48,237 nt of DNA, taken from assembly GCA_934646835.1 (NCBI GenBank), contig CAKUES010000014.1, forward strand, positions 1 through 48,237, given 5' to 3'. The DNA comes from an uncultured Coriobacteriales bacterium (lineage in GTDB: Bacteria; Actinomycetota; Coriobacteriia; Coriobacteriales; QAMH01). Below the pieces are notes generated by a model that was not told where the DNA came from, made no database searches, and saw nothing but the letters and a program-made list of their open reading frames with translations. Positions 21,653 through 29,866 of this stretch are shown here, one piece after another. Position numbers and translations under genes: made by a program. Position 1 is the stretch's first letter. Each line of letters opens with the position of its first letter.

Positions 21653-23176
21653 TCAGAAAGCACAGTAGTTTGAGAGATTATTCAAATCCTGTACTTTAAC
21701 GCGTTCGACTTTACTACCGCTGTAATGCTGATTTTCTATTCCAGAAACCAGAATATAGTTAGTTCCATTAACTGCGCAATCAGTGGCCTGGTAGTTCTCA
21801 GGCATGAGGTTGTCCTCTGCGCCGTCTCTCAATTTGGCCCAGCTCGCTGTGTACTCTGTATCTTTTGTCAGCTTGTTACCTTGATAGGTGACTTCCAGCT
21901 CGGGGACTGTCTTGAGGTCAGAAGTCCAGATAGCGCCGTTTTCCTGTTGAAGGATATTCATCCTGGAATCGTTGATATTGCGGTAGTTGGCAAGATTGAC
22001 AGAAAGATAGCCTGCCGCGCCGTTGTCTTCGAAACCAATGTAGCCGGAGTCGTCCTTCTTCAGAATCTTGATAAAGTAGTCCCTGCCAGCTTTTTCTGGT
22101 TTTATGGCATGGCCGTCTTCATCGACATATGCAACATATTTGTTTGTAGCTTTGTCAAAGCAGTACCACTTGTTATCGACTACAAAGTCGGTTCCTTGGG
22201 TAGGGGTGGCGCCTTCGCTTGATTCGCGTTCGACAGTCAGCTTTATAGAGCTCGGATCGGAAGATATCTCATCAATGTAGGTTAGGCCTTGATTATCTCC
22301 TGTAATGGAGAACTTGTAGCCATAGAAGCTCTTTGAGCTGTAGATAGGGGATTCAATGTACCCCTCGCAGCCTGCGTAATCGCCTATTCCGACGATGTGA
22401 AGGCAGTAGATGTAGCCGTACCCTTTCTCGAGGAATTTCTGTGCGTGTTCGAGTGCTTCAGCAGACGTAATGGGCTTCAGCTTTGTGGGGTCATTCTGCC
22501 AGTTGTCTCCATCGGGTTCAAGCCAACCCTTTTGCGGTGTATCGTTGTCGCTATAGCCCACGACCCTGAAATCTTTGCCTTGGGTCAAGGGTGCGAGATT
22601 AGTATTGTTGCGCAGCTTGATTACAGCCTTTGTCGGGTCATTGATTATCTCTGTTTCATCGGAGAGAACCTTTGTGCTGGTGCCAAATGGATAGGCGTTA
22701 AGGTTAGTGGAAGTGAAGACCCGTGCTTCAACATATCCAATTCCGGTATAGGCATCCTTGCCGTTGATCTTCAGGTAGTAAGTGCCATCCTCTGTTGGAG
22801 CAGAGTCGAGGGGCTGATATTCGCTGTTGGCTTTGGTGTACCAACTGTCAATTTCGAAGTCGGCTCCGCTGCTGAGGAATTGCTCATTGCCGTTGTTAGT
22901 AAGGCTGATGCGGAAGCTTCCAATACAGTTTTTCCAGTTTTCGGGCATCTTGGGATTGATCCAAAAGCCATTACGACTTATAGCCCTGTAGATGCTCCCA
23001 CCGAGGTCGATAGTATCGTTTGCGTTGTCGTCGGTCTGCTCGCCCTCAGCCGCATATGCAACTCCATCGCTGTTGCCGGCGGCGACGCCGACTGCCGGCG
23101 CGAAGGCGACAACCATGGCGGCGCTGAGTGCGCTGCACAAGACCTTCCTCGCGACGGACGTGCTTCCCTTTGTCAT
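21653..23176 (-). CDS. BspA-like surface protein, N-terminal part ending at an in-frame TGA
   Basis: 507 aa with a secretion signal: basic start MTKGSTSVARK, then KVLCSALSAAMVVAFAP and an Ala-rich cleavage region. It continues as AT-richer repeats of about 90 residues (ADFEIDSWYTKAN, DSAPTEDGTYYLKINGKD). The reading stops in the middle of a repeat at LNNLSNYCAF, where sister repeats go on; the frame continues without shift as NGNQQLKISELMAENFDINE. TGG (Trp) to TGA is the simplest origin. ATG 23176 has AAGGA 7 nt before it. The product as written would lack the LRR and C-terminal module and might be released rather than anchored. Together with the following entry this is one 1.5-kilocodon gene. 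Confidence 0.8.
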   Translation of the reverse strand: MTKGSTSVARKVLCSALSAAMVVAFAPAVGVAAGNSDGVAYAAEGEQTDDNANDTIDLGGSIYRAISRNGFWINPKMPENWKNCIGSFRISLTNNGNEQFLSSGADFEIDSWYTKANSEYQPLDSAPTEDGTYYLKINGKDAYTGIGYVEARVFTSTNLNAYPFGTSTKVLSDETEIINDPTKAVIKLRNNTNLAPLTQGKDFRVVGYSDNDTPQKGWLEPDGDNWQNDPTKLKPITSAEALEHAQKFLEKGYGYIYCLHIVGIGDYAGCEGYIESPIYSSKSFYGYKFSITGDNQGLTYIDEISSDPSSIKLTVERESSEGATPTQGTDFVVDNKWYCFDKATNKYVAYVDEDGHAIKPEKAGRDYFIKILKKDDSGYIGFEDNGAAGYLSVNLANYRNINDSRMNILQQENGAIWTSDLKTVPELEVTYQGNKLTKDTEYTASWAKLRDGAEDNLMPENYQATDCAVNGTNYILVSGIENQHYSGSKVERVKVQDLNNLSNYCAF

Positions 23177-23615
23177 ATACCCATCCTTTCTTCATGTGCG
23201 GGCGCTAGAGCCCGCGCGGATCCCTGTGGTCAGCCACGCGCGCCCAGCTGGACGAGGGCATGACAAAAGAAGGCGCGCAAAGTTGCGCTGCCTGCGGATT
23301 GCATGCGGTATTCAGTTGAACGCGGGGGCTTGGCGCGGAGTCTGCTAGATGATTACTCCGCGCGGTTTTGAGATTGCGGGGGGGGCGACTCGCAGCCTAG
23401 ATTGGCATGACGCAGCTGCGCGGCGCTTGCTGCGCGTCAGCAGGTATACCAATCCACGATGCATTGCTCGAACCCTTCCCGAAGAACCAATGCAGAGGAT
23501 TATACACTCGTTGATTCAAATATCATCGGTTTGATGGAGTACTTTGCGGCACGGGTGAGCGAGGGATAGGGCAGGAGTGCTTTGAGCTCTCGGCTCACGG
23601 AGTGCGCCGAGTGAT
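23177..23615. other. Intergenic, no gene seen
   Basis: Promoter side of the LRR gene and upstream flank of the small HTH gene. Contains a short imperfect palindrome around 23588-23610 (CTCGGC and GCCGAG). No supported frame. Confidence 0.45.
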
Positions 23616-23664
23616 CTATCGGAATACTTTTCTGCTATCCTCTAACGGAAAAGTATTCCGATAG
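23616..23664 (+). promoter_or_regulatory. Perfect 17-bp palindrome with embedded extended -10
   Basis: Arms CTATCGGAATACTTTTC (23616-23632) and its exact complement (23648-23664) flank 15 nt that contain TGCTATCCT, an extended -10 box. A protein bound across both arms would cover the promoter. It lies 34 nt before the small HTH gene, which suggests autoregulation. Confidence 0.6.
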
Positions 23665-23698
23665 GTGGCTTGGAGCGCGAGGGCGAGGAGGTTTCCCG

Positions 23699-23863
23699 AT
23701 GGCACTGTCTTCATCAGAGGCGGCGAGGATGCTCGGCGTCACACCGCGCCGCGTGACGGAGCTCGTCCGCTTGGGCCTGCTCGTCGCCGAGCGCAACGGC
23801 AGGAGCTGGGAGATCGACGAGGGGTCCGTCGAGCGGCGCCTCTTTGGGGCCCATAGCTGCTGA
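23699..23863 (+). CDS. 54-residue helix-turn-helix protein
   Basis: MALSSSEAARMLGVTPRRVT begins a MerR/excisionase-like helix-turn-helix, followed by the wing LVAERNGRSWEIDEGSVERR and a short tail GAHSC. ATG 23699 has GAGGAGG 7 nt before it. Proteins with this head in actinobacteria are often longer antitoxins or accessory regulators, so this may be a shortened copy whose partner gene is lost; no toxin gene follows in the same direction. A decayed relative starts at 45298 (MAPPVSETASMLCATRGRVA). Too short for many gene callers. Confidence 0.6.
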   Translation: MALSSSEAARMLGVTPRRVTELVRLGLLVAERNGRSWEIDEGSVERRLFGAHSC

Positions 23864-23892
23864 CGTACAGCCGGATGTTGGCAGTAAGGTTT

Positions 23893-23917
23893 GGGGTCGA
23901 ATGAATTCGACCCCTAC
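23893..23917 (-). repeat. Dispersed palindrome, core type C (copy C2)
   Basis: Minus strand GTAGGGGTCGAA, TTCA, TTCGACCCC. It follows the stop of the 54-residue gene by 29 nt. Confidence 0.8.
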
Positions 23918-23941
23918 TCAAAATCATTCAACATACGACCT

Positions 23942-24096
23942 TTGTCAGAAAACAGGCCGAAGTGAGCGACAAAATGGGGCGTGCTCAAGTAGCTAGTAGC
24001 TGTTAGAGTGCAAAAGGCCCGGTCAAAGATTCGCTCTCTATGTGTCTACTTGGCCAGTAGTCGTTTTGCCGCTCACTTCGGCCTGTTTTCTGACAA
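23942..24096. repeat. Long-stem element, family E (copy E5)
   Basis: 33-nt arms at 23942-23974 and 24064-24096 with one difference that still allows G:U pairing (left arm TTGTCAGAAAACAGGCCGAA). Loop CAAGTAG, TGCAAAAGGCCCGGTCAAAG, CTACTTG. Outer ATTCAAC and GTTGAAT extend the stem. Confidence 0.88.
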
Positions 24097-24144
24097 GCAT
24101 CGCCCGTTGAATGAAAACCTCGCCGCCGGCCACCTCGCCGCCGG

Positions 24145-25350
24145 CTATTCCTCTGTGTCCGTCGCAGCCTTGCTGATGCGCTCCAGCTCGAGGACAAAGT
24201 CCTCGATGAGCGCGGTGGATTGCTCGCAGATGAAGATGCGCTCTCTGTTGTCGATGGCGACTTCCTTCACGATACCGGCCTTCACCAGCTGGTGCAGGGC
24301 CTCGTTGGTCGCGCCATAGCTCTTGCCGATGCAGCTCGCAGCGTGCTTGGTCGCCAGGCGCGGAATCGCCAAGAACAAATCGAGCAGCTTGTCGAGCGCG
24401 GAGTTTGCGGGAATCTTGAGGCCCGGCGTGCTGCGCCAGGTTTCGCGCAGCTTCTCGACTTTTTGCAGGAACATATTCGCAATCGTCACGGCCATCGAGG
24501 TGTTGCGCGCGTTGTACGCTGCCCAGCGCTCGCGGTAGTGGATGTGGCTCTCGCCGTTTTCCTCGCCGCGGCTCGCGTCCTTCAGGGTCTTGCGGAACTC
24601 CGGCTCAAGCGAAGCGCCCCAGCAGATCGGCACGGGAAAACCGCATGTAAACAGCTTGCGCCTGAACATCGGCATGAAAGCGAACAGCAGGCCCGTCCTG
24701 TCGATCATCGAGTCAAACGGCACGATGCGCTCGAAGGCGTGGTGGATGACAGACGCCTGTCCCAGCGGCGAGAAGTAGTCGCCGTTGGCAAAATCGCACA
24801 GCTCGCGCATCCTTGCGGGGATGTCTTGAGGCGCGGAGCCCTTCTTATAGGGAAGGAAGGCATCTCGGTACTTGTTGTTGCCGAGCTCTGCGGCGTTCTT
24901 ACCGTTGACGAGGATGTCGTTGAGCTGTGCGAGTGTCGCGGGCGTCGCCTTGAAGCCCTCGACCGCGATATCGGAGACCCACTGCAGTGCCTGCATGTAG
25001 CGTACGGCCTCGATGGTTGCGTCCGTGAACTCGTCTGGCAGCAACAGCATGGGGCGGGTGGTGCACAGGCAGCGCTCGATGTCGCCGTCGTACTTCCAGT
25101 CCGCGACGTCGTACGAGACGATCAGCGGCACCGGCGGCAGCGACACGTTGCGCGTCATCCTCACGGCGAACACCGCGTCAATCCCAAGCAGCGTGTTCTT
25201 CATGTACTCCGCGTGTGACATGTGCGCCGCGCGCTCTCCAAAGCGGATGAGATCCGCCTCTGCTTTGTAAAACGCAGCCTGAGTCTGCGCCGAATAAGAC
25301 TTGAAGTAATCCACAGGCTCTCTCCCCAAACCCGGTGTGTAACTTCCCAT
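24145..25350 (-). CDS. Fic-fold protein with a lost catalytic motif and a C-terminal winged helix
   Basis: 401 aa. Overall layout is that of Fic/DOC proteins with a C-terminal winged-helix domain (LDLFLAIPRLATKHAASCIG, QLVKAGIVKEVAIDNRERIF). The Fic core normally reads HPFxDGNGR after HxxFERI. Here residues 203-220 read HHAFERI, then VPFDSMIDRTG, so the catalytic His is Val210 and the DGNG nucleotide loop is SMID, while the flanking FERI, PF and RTG are kept. AMP transfer as in normal Fic proteins is therefore unlikely. The GTG at 25386 is a possible alternative start, but ATG 25350 has GAGGGG about 9 nt before it. Candidate roles: regulator, adaptor, or enzyme with altered chemistry. Confidence 0.85.
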   Translation of the reverse strand: MGSYTPGLGREPVDYFKSYSAQTQAAFYKAEADLIRFGERAAHMSHAEYMKNTLLGIDAVFAVRMTRNVSLPPVPLIVSYDVADWKYDGDIERCLCTTRPMLLLPDEFTDATIEAVRYMQALQWVSDIAVEGFKATPATLAQLNDILVNGKNAAELGNNKYRDAFLPYKKGSAPQDIPARMRELCDFANGDYFSPLGQASVIHHAFERIVPFDSMIDRTGLLFAFMPMFRRKLFTCGFPVPICWGASLEPEFRKTLKDASRGEENGESHIHYRERWAAYNARNTSMAVTIANMFLQKVEKLRETWRSTPGLKIPANSALDKLLDLFLAIPRLATKHAASCIGKSYGATNEALHQLVKAGIVKEVAIDNRERIFICEQSTALIEDFVLELERISKAATDTEE

Positions 25351-25746
25351 GTAGTGCGCACCCCTCGCTACAGAGCCGCCGTGCACAAGCGACGAGACCG
25401 CGGCATGTAGTCAACAAATCAGTCTGACTAAACTGCTGACCTGCTCTTTAAGCTCTCGTCGCCCTCTCCTGTGGCAAACAGCTCCTGTGCACATGCCTTG
25501 CAGAGCATGCGCGCAGCTAAAAGTGCTCCTCAGAATTATAGCAGCAAACAGATAATCCGCCGGACCGTTCCGAAATTCCAATATCCAGACATGAAACACA
25601 ACCGTAACCTGTCAGCTTTTCGAGATAACAGAAACAGCCTTTAACCGTGACGGCGCGCCCTCCACAATCGAATGCGAGAGGTCGTGCTATGGAGGGCACG
25701 ATTAAGCGTTTCGCAAGTAGTTCGACGCGAAGAAGGAGGAGGCATT
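25351..25746. promoter_or_regulatory. Divergent control region between Fic-like gene and molybdoenzyme operon
   Basis: 396 nt, AT-richer in the middle. A hairpin GCCCTCCA/TGGAGGGC (25657-25697) lies 50 nt before the molybdoenzyme start and may be in the leader RNA. I compared the region mentally with the molybdenum-cofactor riboswitch and saw no convincing match. The substrate-responsive promoter of the operon should be here. Confidence 0.4.
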
Positions 25747-28242
25747 ATGTCAAGAGATTCGATTGTCGACAAATACAGCGAGCGTCACGAGGGCGTTGAG
25801 TACTTCTACACAACGTGCCACAACAACGGTTGCTGGGATGCCACTTGTTTGATTAAGTGCGGTATCAAGGACGGCAAGATCATCTCGATCGAGCCGGACG
25901 ACTCTGTTAACCGCGGCATCGCACGCGAGGACGACGACGAGAACGCCGTCCAGACCGGTATGCTGCAGGCTCGTGCATGCCCCATGGGCCATGCATGGCG
26001 TCAAGAGCTCTATGCTGAGAACCGTCTGCTCTATCCCATGAAGCGCGTAGGTAAGAAGGGCTCCGGCAACGGCCACTTCGAGCGCATCTCCTGGGACGAG
26101 GCACTCGACACCATCGCCGACAAGATGAAGACGATGGCCGAGGAGAACAAGGGTGTGCCCTGGCTCTACTACTGCTACTACGTGGCATTCGAGAGCTCTG
26201 ACTTCCCCTTCGCATCCTACATGCCCGGCACCATCACCGGTTGGGGCGACCACTCCACCTCCGGTTCTGCCGCAGCTGAGGACTTCCACCTGGGCGTTCG
26301 CCTGACCGACTGCCTCATCAAGGGTACCTCCGACGCCTTCCCCGGCTTCGAGGCTCCCGACCTGCTGAACTCCAAGCTCGTCGTCCTGTGGGGCTTCGAC
26401 CCGATGGTCGCATGGTTCGGCATGGTGCCTTACTACATGAAGCTCGCTCAGGAGCGCGGTACCAAGTTCATCCTGATCGACCCCGTGTACAACGTCTCCG
26501 CCGAGGTCCTGGGTGCGCAGTGGATTCCCATCCGCCCCGGTACCGACACCGCTTTCGGCCTCGCCGTCGCACACGTCCTCTACACCGAGGATCTCTACGA
26601 CCACGAGTACGTCGCGCAGTGGGTCGAGCCTGAGGGCTTCGAGGAGTGGCGCAAGTACATCGTCGGCGACGTCGACGGCGTCGTCCACGACCCCGAGTGG
26701 GCAGAGCCCATCACCGGCATCCCCGCCGAGACCATCCGCGAGTTCGCACGCTACTACGCTTCCATGAAGCCTGTCCATCTGCAGCAGATGTACGGCGTCT
26801 CCAAGCGCAACCTCGGCGATTACGCCGCAGCTGTCGCGATGCTGCTCCAGGCCATGACCGGCAACCTCTCCATCCCCGGTGGTTGCGAGGGTGGCGGCGC
26901 CAACCTGGTTACCCAGCCCCGCATCTTTGCCCCTGTCCCCAACAACGGCCAGATCAAGGGCGACGTGGTCAACCCGATCACGAACAACAACAACAAGGTC
27001 ACCGAGCTCATGCACTGCCAGCGCCTCTACGCTGCCGGTGAGATTACCGAGGAAGAGTTCCGTCAGCGCATCGGTTGCCCGCCTGACAGCCCGCTGCCCT
27101 GCCTGAAGATGGCCATCATCCCCAACAACTACATCAACAACCAGCACAACGTCGCAAAGCGCATGAAGGGCTTTGCAAACATGGAGTTCTCTTGGGGCTG
27201 GCAGTACTTCGACGATCAGCCTTCCCTCGAGTTCCTCGACATCGTCCTTCCGTCCCCGGTTATCCAGTTCGAGTCGACCGATATGCACTTCTTCGGCATC
27301 AACCGCTTCTGGGGTTCTCCGTCCGGCATGATGAACTACTTCCTCTTTGCCGGCAAGGGCGTCAACCCGCCGGGCGAGGTCCGCTCCAAGGACTGGGTGT
27401 GGATGGAGCTGGCACGCCGCCTCGGCTTCGCCGACAAGTTCAACCCCGTCATGCTCGACGTCACCGACTGGCGTGACTGGGACGAGCAGGTCGTCGAGCG
27501 CATCTACAAGCCCGCCTATGAGGAGTGGGCAAAGGACGAGACCGGCATCATGGCGTACTACGACGTCGAGCCGCGTCCTTGGGAAGAGTTCAAGAAGCTG
27601 CCCATCGTCCGCGTTCCCGGCGAGCCTGGCGAGTGGTTCTACCCGTTCAAGAACACGGTCGAGTGGGGACGCTCTCCCTTCAAGACCCCGTCTGGCAAGG
27701 TCGAGTTCGAGAGTTCTTACGTCAAGAACACCGATCTGACCAAGACCCGCTACGGTGGACACTACGACGCATACCCGCGTTGGCAGCCCACCTATCAGGA
27801 CCTGCCCGCAAACGACAGCTACTACCACCCCTGGACGGCCAACTATCCGCTGTCCATGGTCACCCCGGTCTCCACGTATCGCCAGCATTCAGCCAACGAT
27901 CACAACCCCTGGCTCAAGGGCGATTGCTACGAGCACATGGTCCGCATGTCTCCTGCTGACGCAGCCGACCGCGGCATCAAGACGGGCGACCGAGTTCTGG
28001 TCTACAACCAGTTCGGCGAGGTCGAGATCACTGCTTACGTCTCCTCCAAGCTGCTGCCCGGTACCGTCTCCATCGCACATGGCGAGTGGTCCGAGTTCGA
28101 CCATACCCGCAAGTCCAAGCTCATGCCGTACGGCATCGACACCGCGGGTAACTGCAACATGCTCATTGGCGACACCCACCTGCCGCACATCGTTGGCGCG
28201 CTGCTGACTGCCGGCTTGGTTGAGATCAGAAAGGTAGGGTAG
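25747..28242 (+). CDS. Molybdopterin oxidoreductase, DMSO-reductase family; possible catechol dehydroxylase catalytic subunit
   Basis: 831-aa catalytic subunit with bis-molybdopterin guanine dinucleotide and an N-terminal [4Fe-4S] site (C24, C29, C34 and C79 in CHNNGCWDATC and ACPMG). Family blocks: YPMKRVG, ERISWDEALDTIADKM, LVVLWGFDP, FILIDPVYN, WIPIRPGTDTAFGLA, TPSGKVEFES and C-terminal MSPADAADRGIKTGDRV. Near the expected metal ligand (WGDHSTSGSAAAED) there is no Cys, so Ser is the likely ligand. No twin-arginine signal: it starts MSRDSIVDKY, so it acts in the cytoplasm, unlike DmsA. Start ATG 25747 has AAGGAGGAGG upstream. With the ferredoxin subunit and MFS transporter this matches the soluble catechol-dehydroxylase subtype described in Gordonibacter-like bacteria, related to pyrogallol transhydroxylase. 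Substrate unproven. Confidence 0.88.
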   Translation: MSRDSIVDKYSERHEGVEYFYTTCHNNGCWDATCLIKCGIKDGKIISIEPDDSVNRGIAREDDDENAVQTGMLQARACPMGHAWRQELYAENRLLYPMKRVGKKGSGNGHFERISWDEALDTIADKMKTMAEENKGVPWLYYCYYVAFESSDFPFASYMPGTITGWGDHSTSGSAAAEDFHLGVRLTDCLIKGTSDAFPGFEAPDLLNSKLVVLWGFDPMVAWFGMVPYYMKLAQERGTKFILIDPVYNVSAEVLGAQWIPIRPGTDTAFGLAVAHVLYTEDLYDHEYVAQWVEPEGFEEWRKYIVGDVDGVVHDPEWAEPITGIPAETIREFARYYASMKPVHLQQMYGVSKRNLGDYAAAVAMLLQAMTGNLSIPGGCEGGGANLVTQPRIFAPVPNNGQIKGDVVNPITNNNNKVTELMHCQRLYAAGEITEEEFRQRIGCPPDSPLPCLKMAIIPNNYINNQHNVAKRMKGFANMEFSWGWQYFDDQPSLEFLDIVLPSPVIQFESTDMHFFGINRFWGSPSGMMNYFLFAGKGVNPPGEVRSKDWVWMELARRLGFADKFNPVMLDVTDWRDWDEQVVERIYKPAYEEWAKDETGIMAYYDVEPRPWEEFKKLPIVRVPGEPGEWFYPFKNTVEWGRSPFKTPSGKVEFESSYVKNTDLTKTRYGGHYDAYPRWQPTYQDLPANDSYYHPWTANYPLSMVTPVSTYRQHSANDHNPWLKGDCYEHMVRMSPADAADRGIKTGDRVLVYNQFGEVEITAYVSSKLLPGTVSIAHGEWSEFDHTRKSKLMPYGIDTAGNCNMLIGDTHLPHIVGALLTAGLVEIRKVG

Positions 28243-28247
28243 TAATC

Positions 28248-28994
28248 ATGACCCAGTACGGATTCTTCTTCGACCAGAGCCGCTGCTACGGCTGCAAGGC
28301 CTGCTCGGTCGCCTGCAAGGACTGGTATGACATCGCTCCTGGTCCCGAGAAGTGGATGAGCGTGTACATGTGGGAGAAGGGCAAGTTCCCCAACCCCTCG
28401 ATCGGCATCCTGGCCTTCAGCTGCGGCCACTGCGACAACCCCGTTTGCGTGGATGCATGCGATCACGACGCCATCTTCAAGGAGGACAAGTACGGTGCCG
28501 TCCTCGTTGACTCTGACAAGTGCCAGGGCGACCGCAACTGCTTCAACGCCTGCCCCTACGGCGCTCCCAAGTTTGCGAGCGACGAGCCGGGTACCAAGAT
28601 GAGCAAGTGCACCATGTGCATCGACCGCCTGGAGAAGGGCGACCTGCCCCTGTGCGTCGCATCCTGCCCCATGCGTGCCCTGGACTTCGGCCCGATCGAC
28701 GAGCTGCGCGCCAAGTACGGCGACACTGCCAAGATCGAGACCATGCCCGATCCTGGTCTGACCCTTCCCAACTGGACTGCAAAGCCCAACCCGCCCAAGG
28801 AGCAGCTGATTCCCTACGACGCCGAGAGGGCCATCGAGCTGACCAAGCCTCGTAACAGCGTCGACAACGTCTACGAGGGCGACACCTCCGCCGTCACCGA
28901 GTTCGATGCAAGCGTCGCCTGCATCTCCGAGCTCCGCATGAAGAACGCCACCGTCGCCGAGGTCATGGCTGCGACCTCCAGCGATCAGGGCTAA
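28248..28994 (+). CDS. Ferredoxin-type iron-sulfur subunit of the molybdoenzyme
   Basis: 248-aa DmsB/NrfC-like electron-transfer subunit starting 5 nt after the catalytic gene. Cysteine groups: C13-C16-C19-C23, C59-C62-C67-C71, C92-C98-C102, and C121-C124-C136-C140. The third group reads CQGDRNCFNACPYG: the usual fourth Cys is Asp95, at the position where nitrate reductase NarH has Trp. That cluster is thus probably [3Fe-4S] or Asp-ligated. The C-terminal 100 residues lack a membrane anchor, so the complex is soluble. No membrane subunit (DmsC/NrfD) follows, implying a soluble electron donor. Confidence 0.92.
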   Translation: MTQYGFFFDQSRCYGCKACSVACKDWYDIAPGPEKWMSVYMWEKGKFPNPSIGILAFSCGHCDNPVCVDACDHDAIFKEDKYGAVLVDSDKCQGDRNCFNACPYGAPKFASDEPGTKMSKCTMCIDRLEKGDLPLCVASCPMRALDFGPIDELRAKYGDTAKIETMPDPGLTLPNWTAKPNPPKEQLIPYDAERAIELTKPRNSVDNVYEGDTSAVTEFDASVACISELRMKNATVAEVMAATSSDQG

Positions 28995-29002
28995 CTCCCA
29001 TT

Positions 29003-29040
29003 GCGCCGAGTGTGCGGTCCCCCTTCCGCGCACTCGGTGC
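29003..29040 (+). terminator. Strong hairpin after the iron-sulfur subunit gene
   Basis: GCGCCGAGTGTGCGG pairs with CCGCGCACTCGGTGC (two non-Watson-Crick positions) around TCCCCCTT, followed by TCCCCTT. The weak U tract suggests partial termination or a 3' stabilising stem between the enzyme genes and the downstream genes. Confidence 0.65.
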
Positions 29041-29077
29041 TCCCCTTGGATTCCAGGTTCGGGAACCGCACTGGTTC

Positions 29078-29106
29078 CGTAGGGGAGGGGCCGTCGTCCC
29101 TCCCCT
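29078..29106 (+). repeat. Dispersed palindrome, core type B (copy B6)
   Basis: CCGTAGG edge with B core GGGGAGGGGC/GTCCCTCCCCT. It lies inside the operon-like gap between the iron-sulfur subunit and the VOC gene. Confidence 0.75.
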
Positions 29107-29199
29107 GAGCCTTGCATCCGCTTCACCTTGCGAGCCTATATCGGCTCGCAACCTGACCCGCGAGGGTCTCCGTGCTCCACTATCGATTGGAGGCAACAC

Positions 29200-29661
29200 A
29201 TGGATCTGACTCTGCAACATGCAGGCATCTACGCACGCGACATCGACGAGTCCATCGCCTTTTACGAGGACGTCTTTGGTTGCAAGCTGCTCTTCCGCTC
29301 TGACGCCATGGAGGGCGACAAGCCCCTCAAGATGGCGTGGATGAAGGGCATGGGCACCGCATTCGAGCTTCTCGAGTGCGAGGACAAGTCCACTTGCGAT
29401 GCCGCTGCCGGCTGCCTCAACCACCTGGCTTTGCGCGTGGCCGACATGGATGCTTTCGTTGCATTGCTGGGCGAGAAGGGTATCGCCATCGAGGCTGGTC
29501 CCTTCGATCCGCCGCTGGAGTTCGACCGCCCGCTCGGCGCTGATGACGACGACGTCTTCACCGTCTACGGCGACGCCGGCACCCAGCTGCGCATCATGTT
29601 CTTCCGCGGGCCTGGCGGCGAGCGTTTCGAGATCCTTCAGGACAACATCAAGCCGCTCTAG
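29200..29661 (+). CDS. VOC-family (glyoxalase I-like) metalloprotein
   Basis: 153 aa, two beta-alpha-beta-beta-beta units. Likely metal ligands H7 (LQHAGIYARD), E57 or E60 (FELLECED), H75 (CLNHLALRV) and E144 (GERFEILQDN), the H/E/H/E set of glyoxalase I; the C-terminal FFRGPGGERFEILQ is typical. Start ATG 29200 has GGAGG 6 nt before it; the longer frame from 29128 reads through the palindrome flank. Family members include glyoxalases, epimerases and extradiol dioxygenases; an oxygen-dependent reaction is unlikely in an anaerobe. Position between molybdoenzyme and transporter suggests handling a reactive or aromatic intermediate, or binding it, but this is inference. Confidence 0.88.
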   Translation: MDLTLQHAGIYARDIDESIAFYEDVFGCKLLFRSDAMEGDKPLKMAWMKGMGTAFELLECEDKSTCDAAAGCLNHLALRVADMDAFVALLGEKGIAIEAGPFDPPLEFDRPLGADDDDVFTVYGDAGTQLRIMFFRGPGGERFEILQDNIKPL

Positions 29662-29683
29662 GTCGATGGGGCGGGCGCTGGAC

Positions 29684-29700
29684 TGCCGATGATCGGCTTT
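29684..29700 (+). terminator. Short hairpin after the VOC gene
   Basis: GCCGAT/ATCGGC with a one-base loop followed by TTT, then a GC-rich CGGCCG repeat pair (29707-29720). A weak terminator at best. Confidence 0.35.
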
Positions 29701-29866
29701 GAGGACCGGCCGCGACGGCCGAGGTAGTCGATCCACCAGAAGCCCGCTCCGCATTGTCAATGCACTGAGCAACCCTGCTGAATGCCCGGTTTTGGGCTGC
29801 TGCGCCTGGGGAGTGAACGAGGCGCTGCTGCTTTGCCAGGCATTTCACGAAGAAGGAGGGCGCGTT

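Noticed and set aside
21640..21660. Selenocysteine reading of the in-frame TGA
   Set aside because: No plausible bacterial SECIS hairpin directly downstream, the protein is an extracellular repeat protein, and TGG to TGA explains it more simply.
25351..25746. Molybdenum-cofactor riboswitch before the molybdoenzyme
   Set aside because: Only one simple hairpin is present; the multi-helix conserved core is not recognisable by eye.
25750..27888. 712-residue open frame on the minus strand over the molybdoenzyme gene
   Set aside because: Shadow frame produced by C-ending codons of the real gene; no recognisable domain.
1659..29700. GCCGATTA-like motif recurring after several genes (1659, 2966, 6302, 17516, 29684)
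   Set aside because: Short, variable continuation, and only two or three copies are palindromic; at 6302 and 29684 it adjoins terminators but I cannot separate it from chance.
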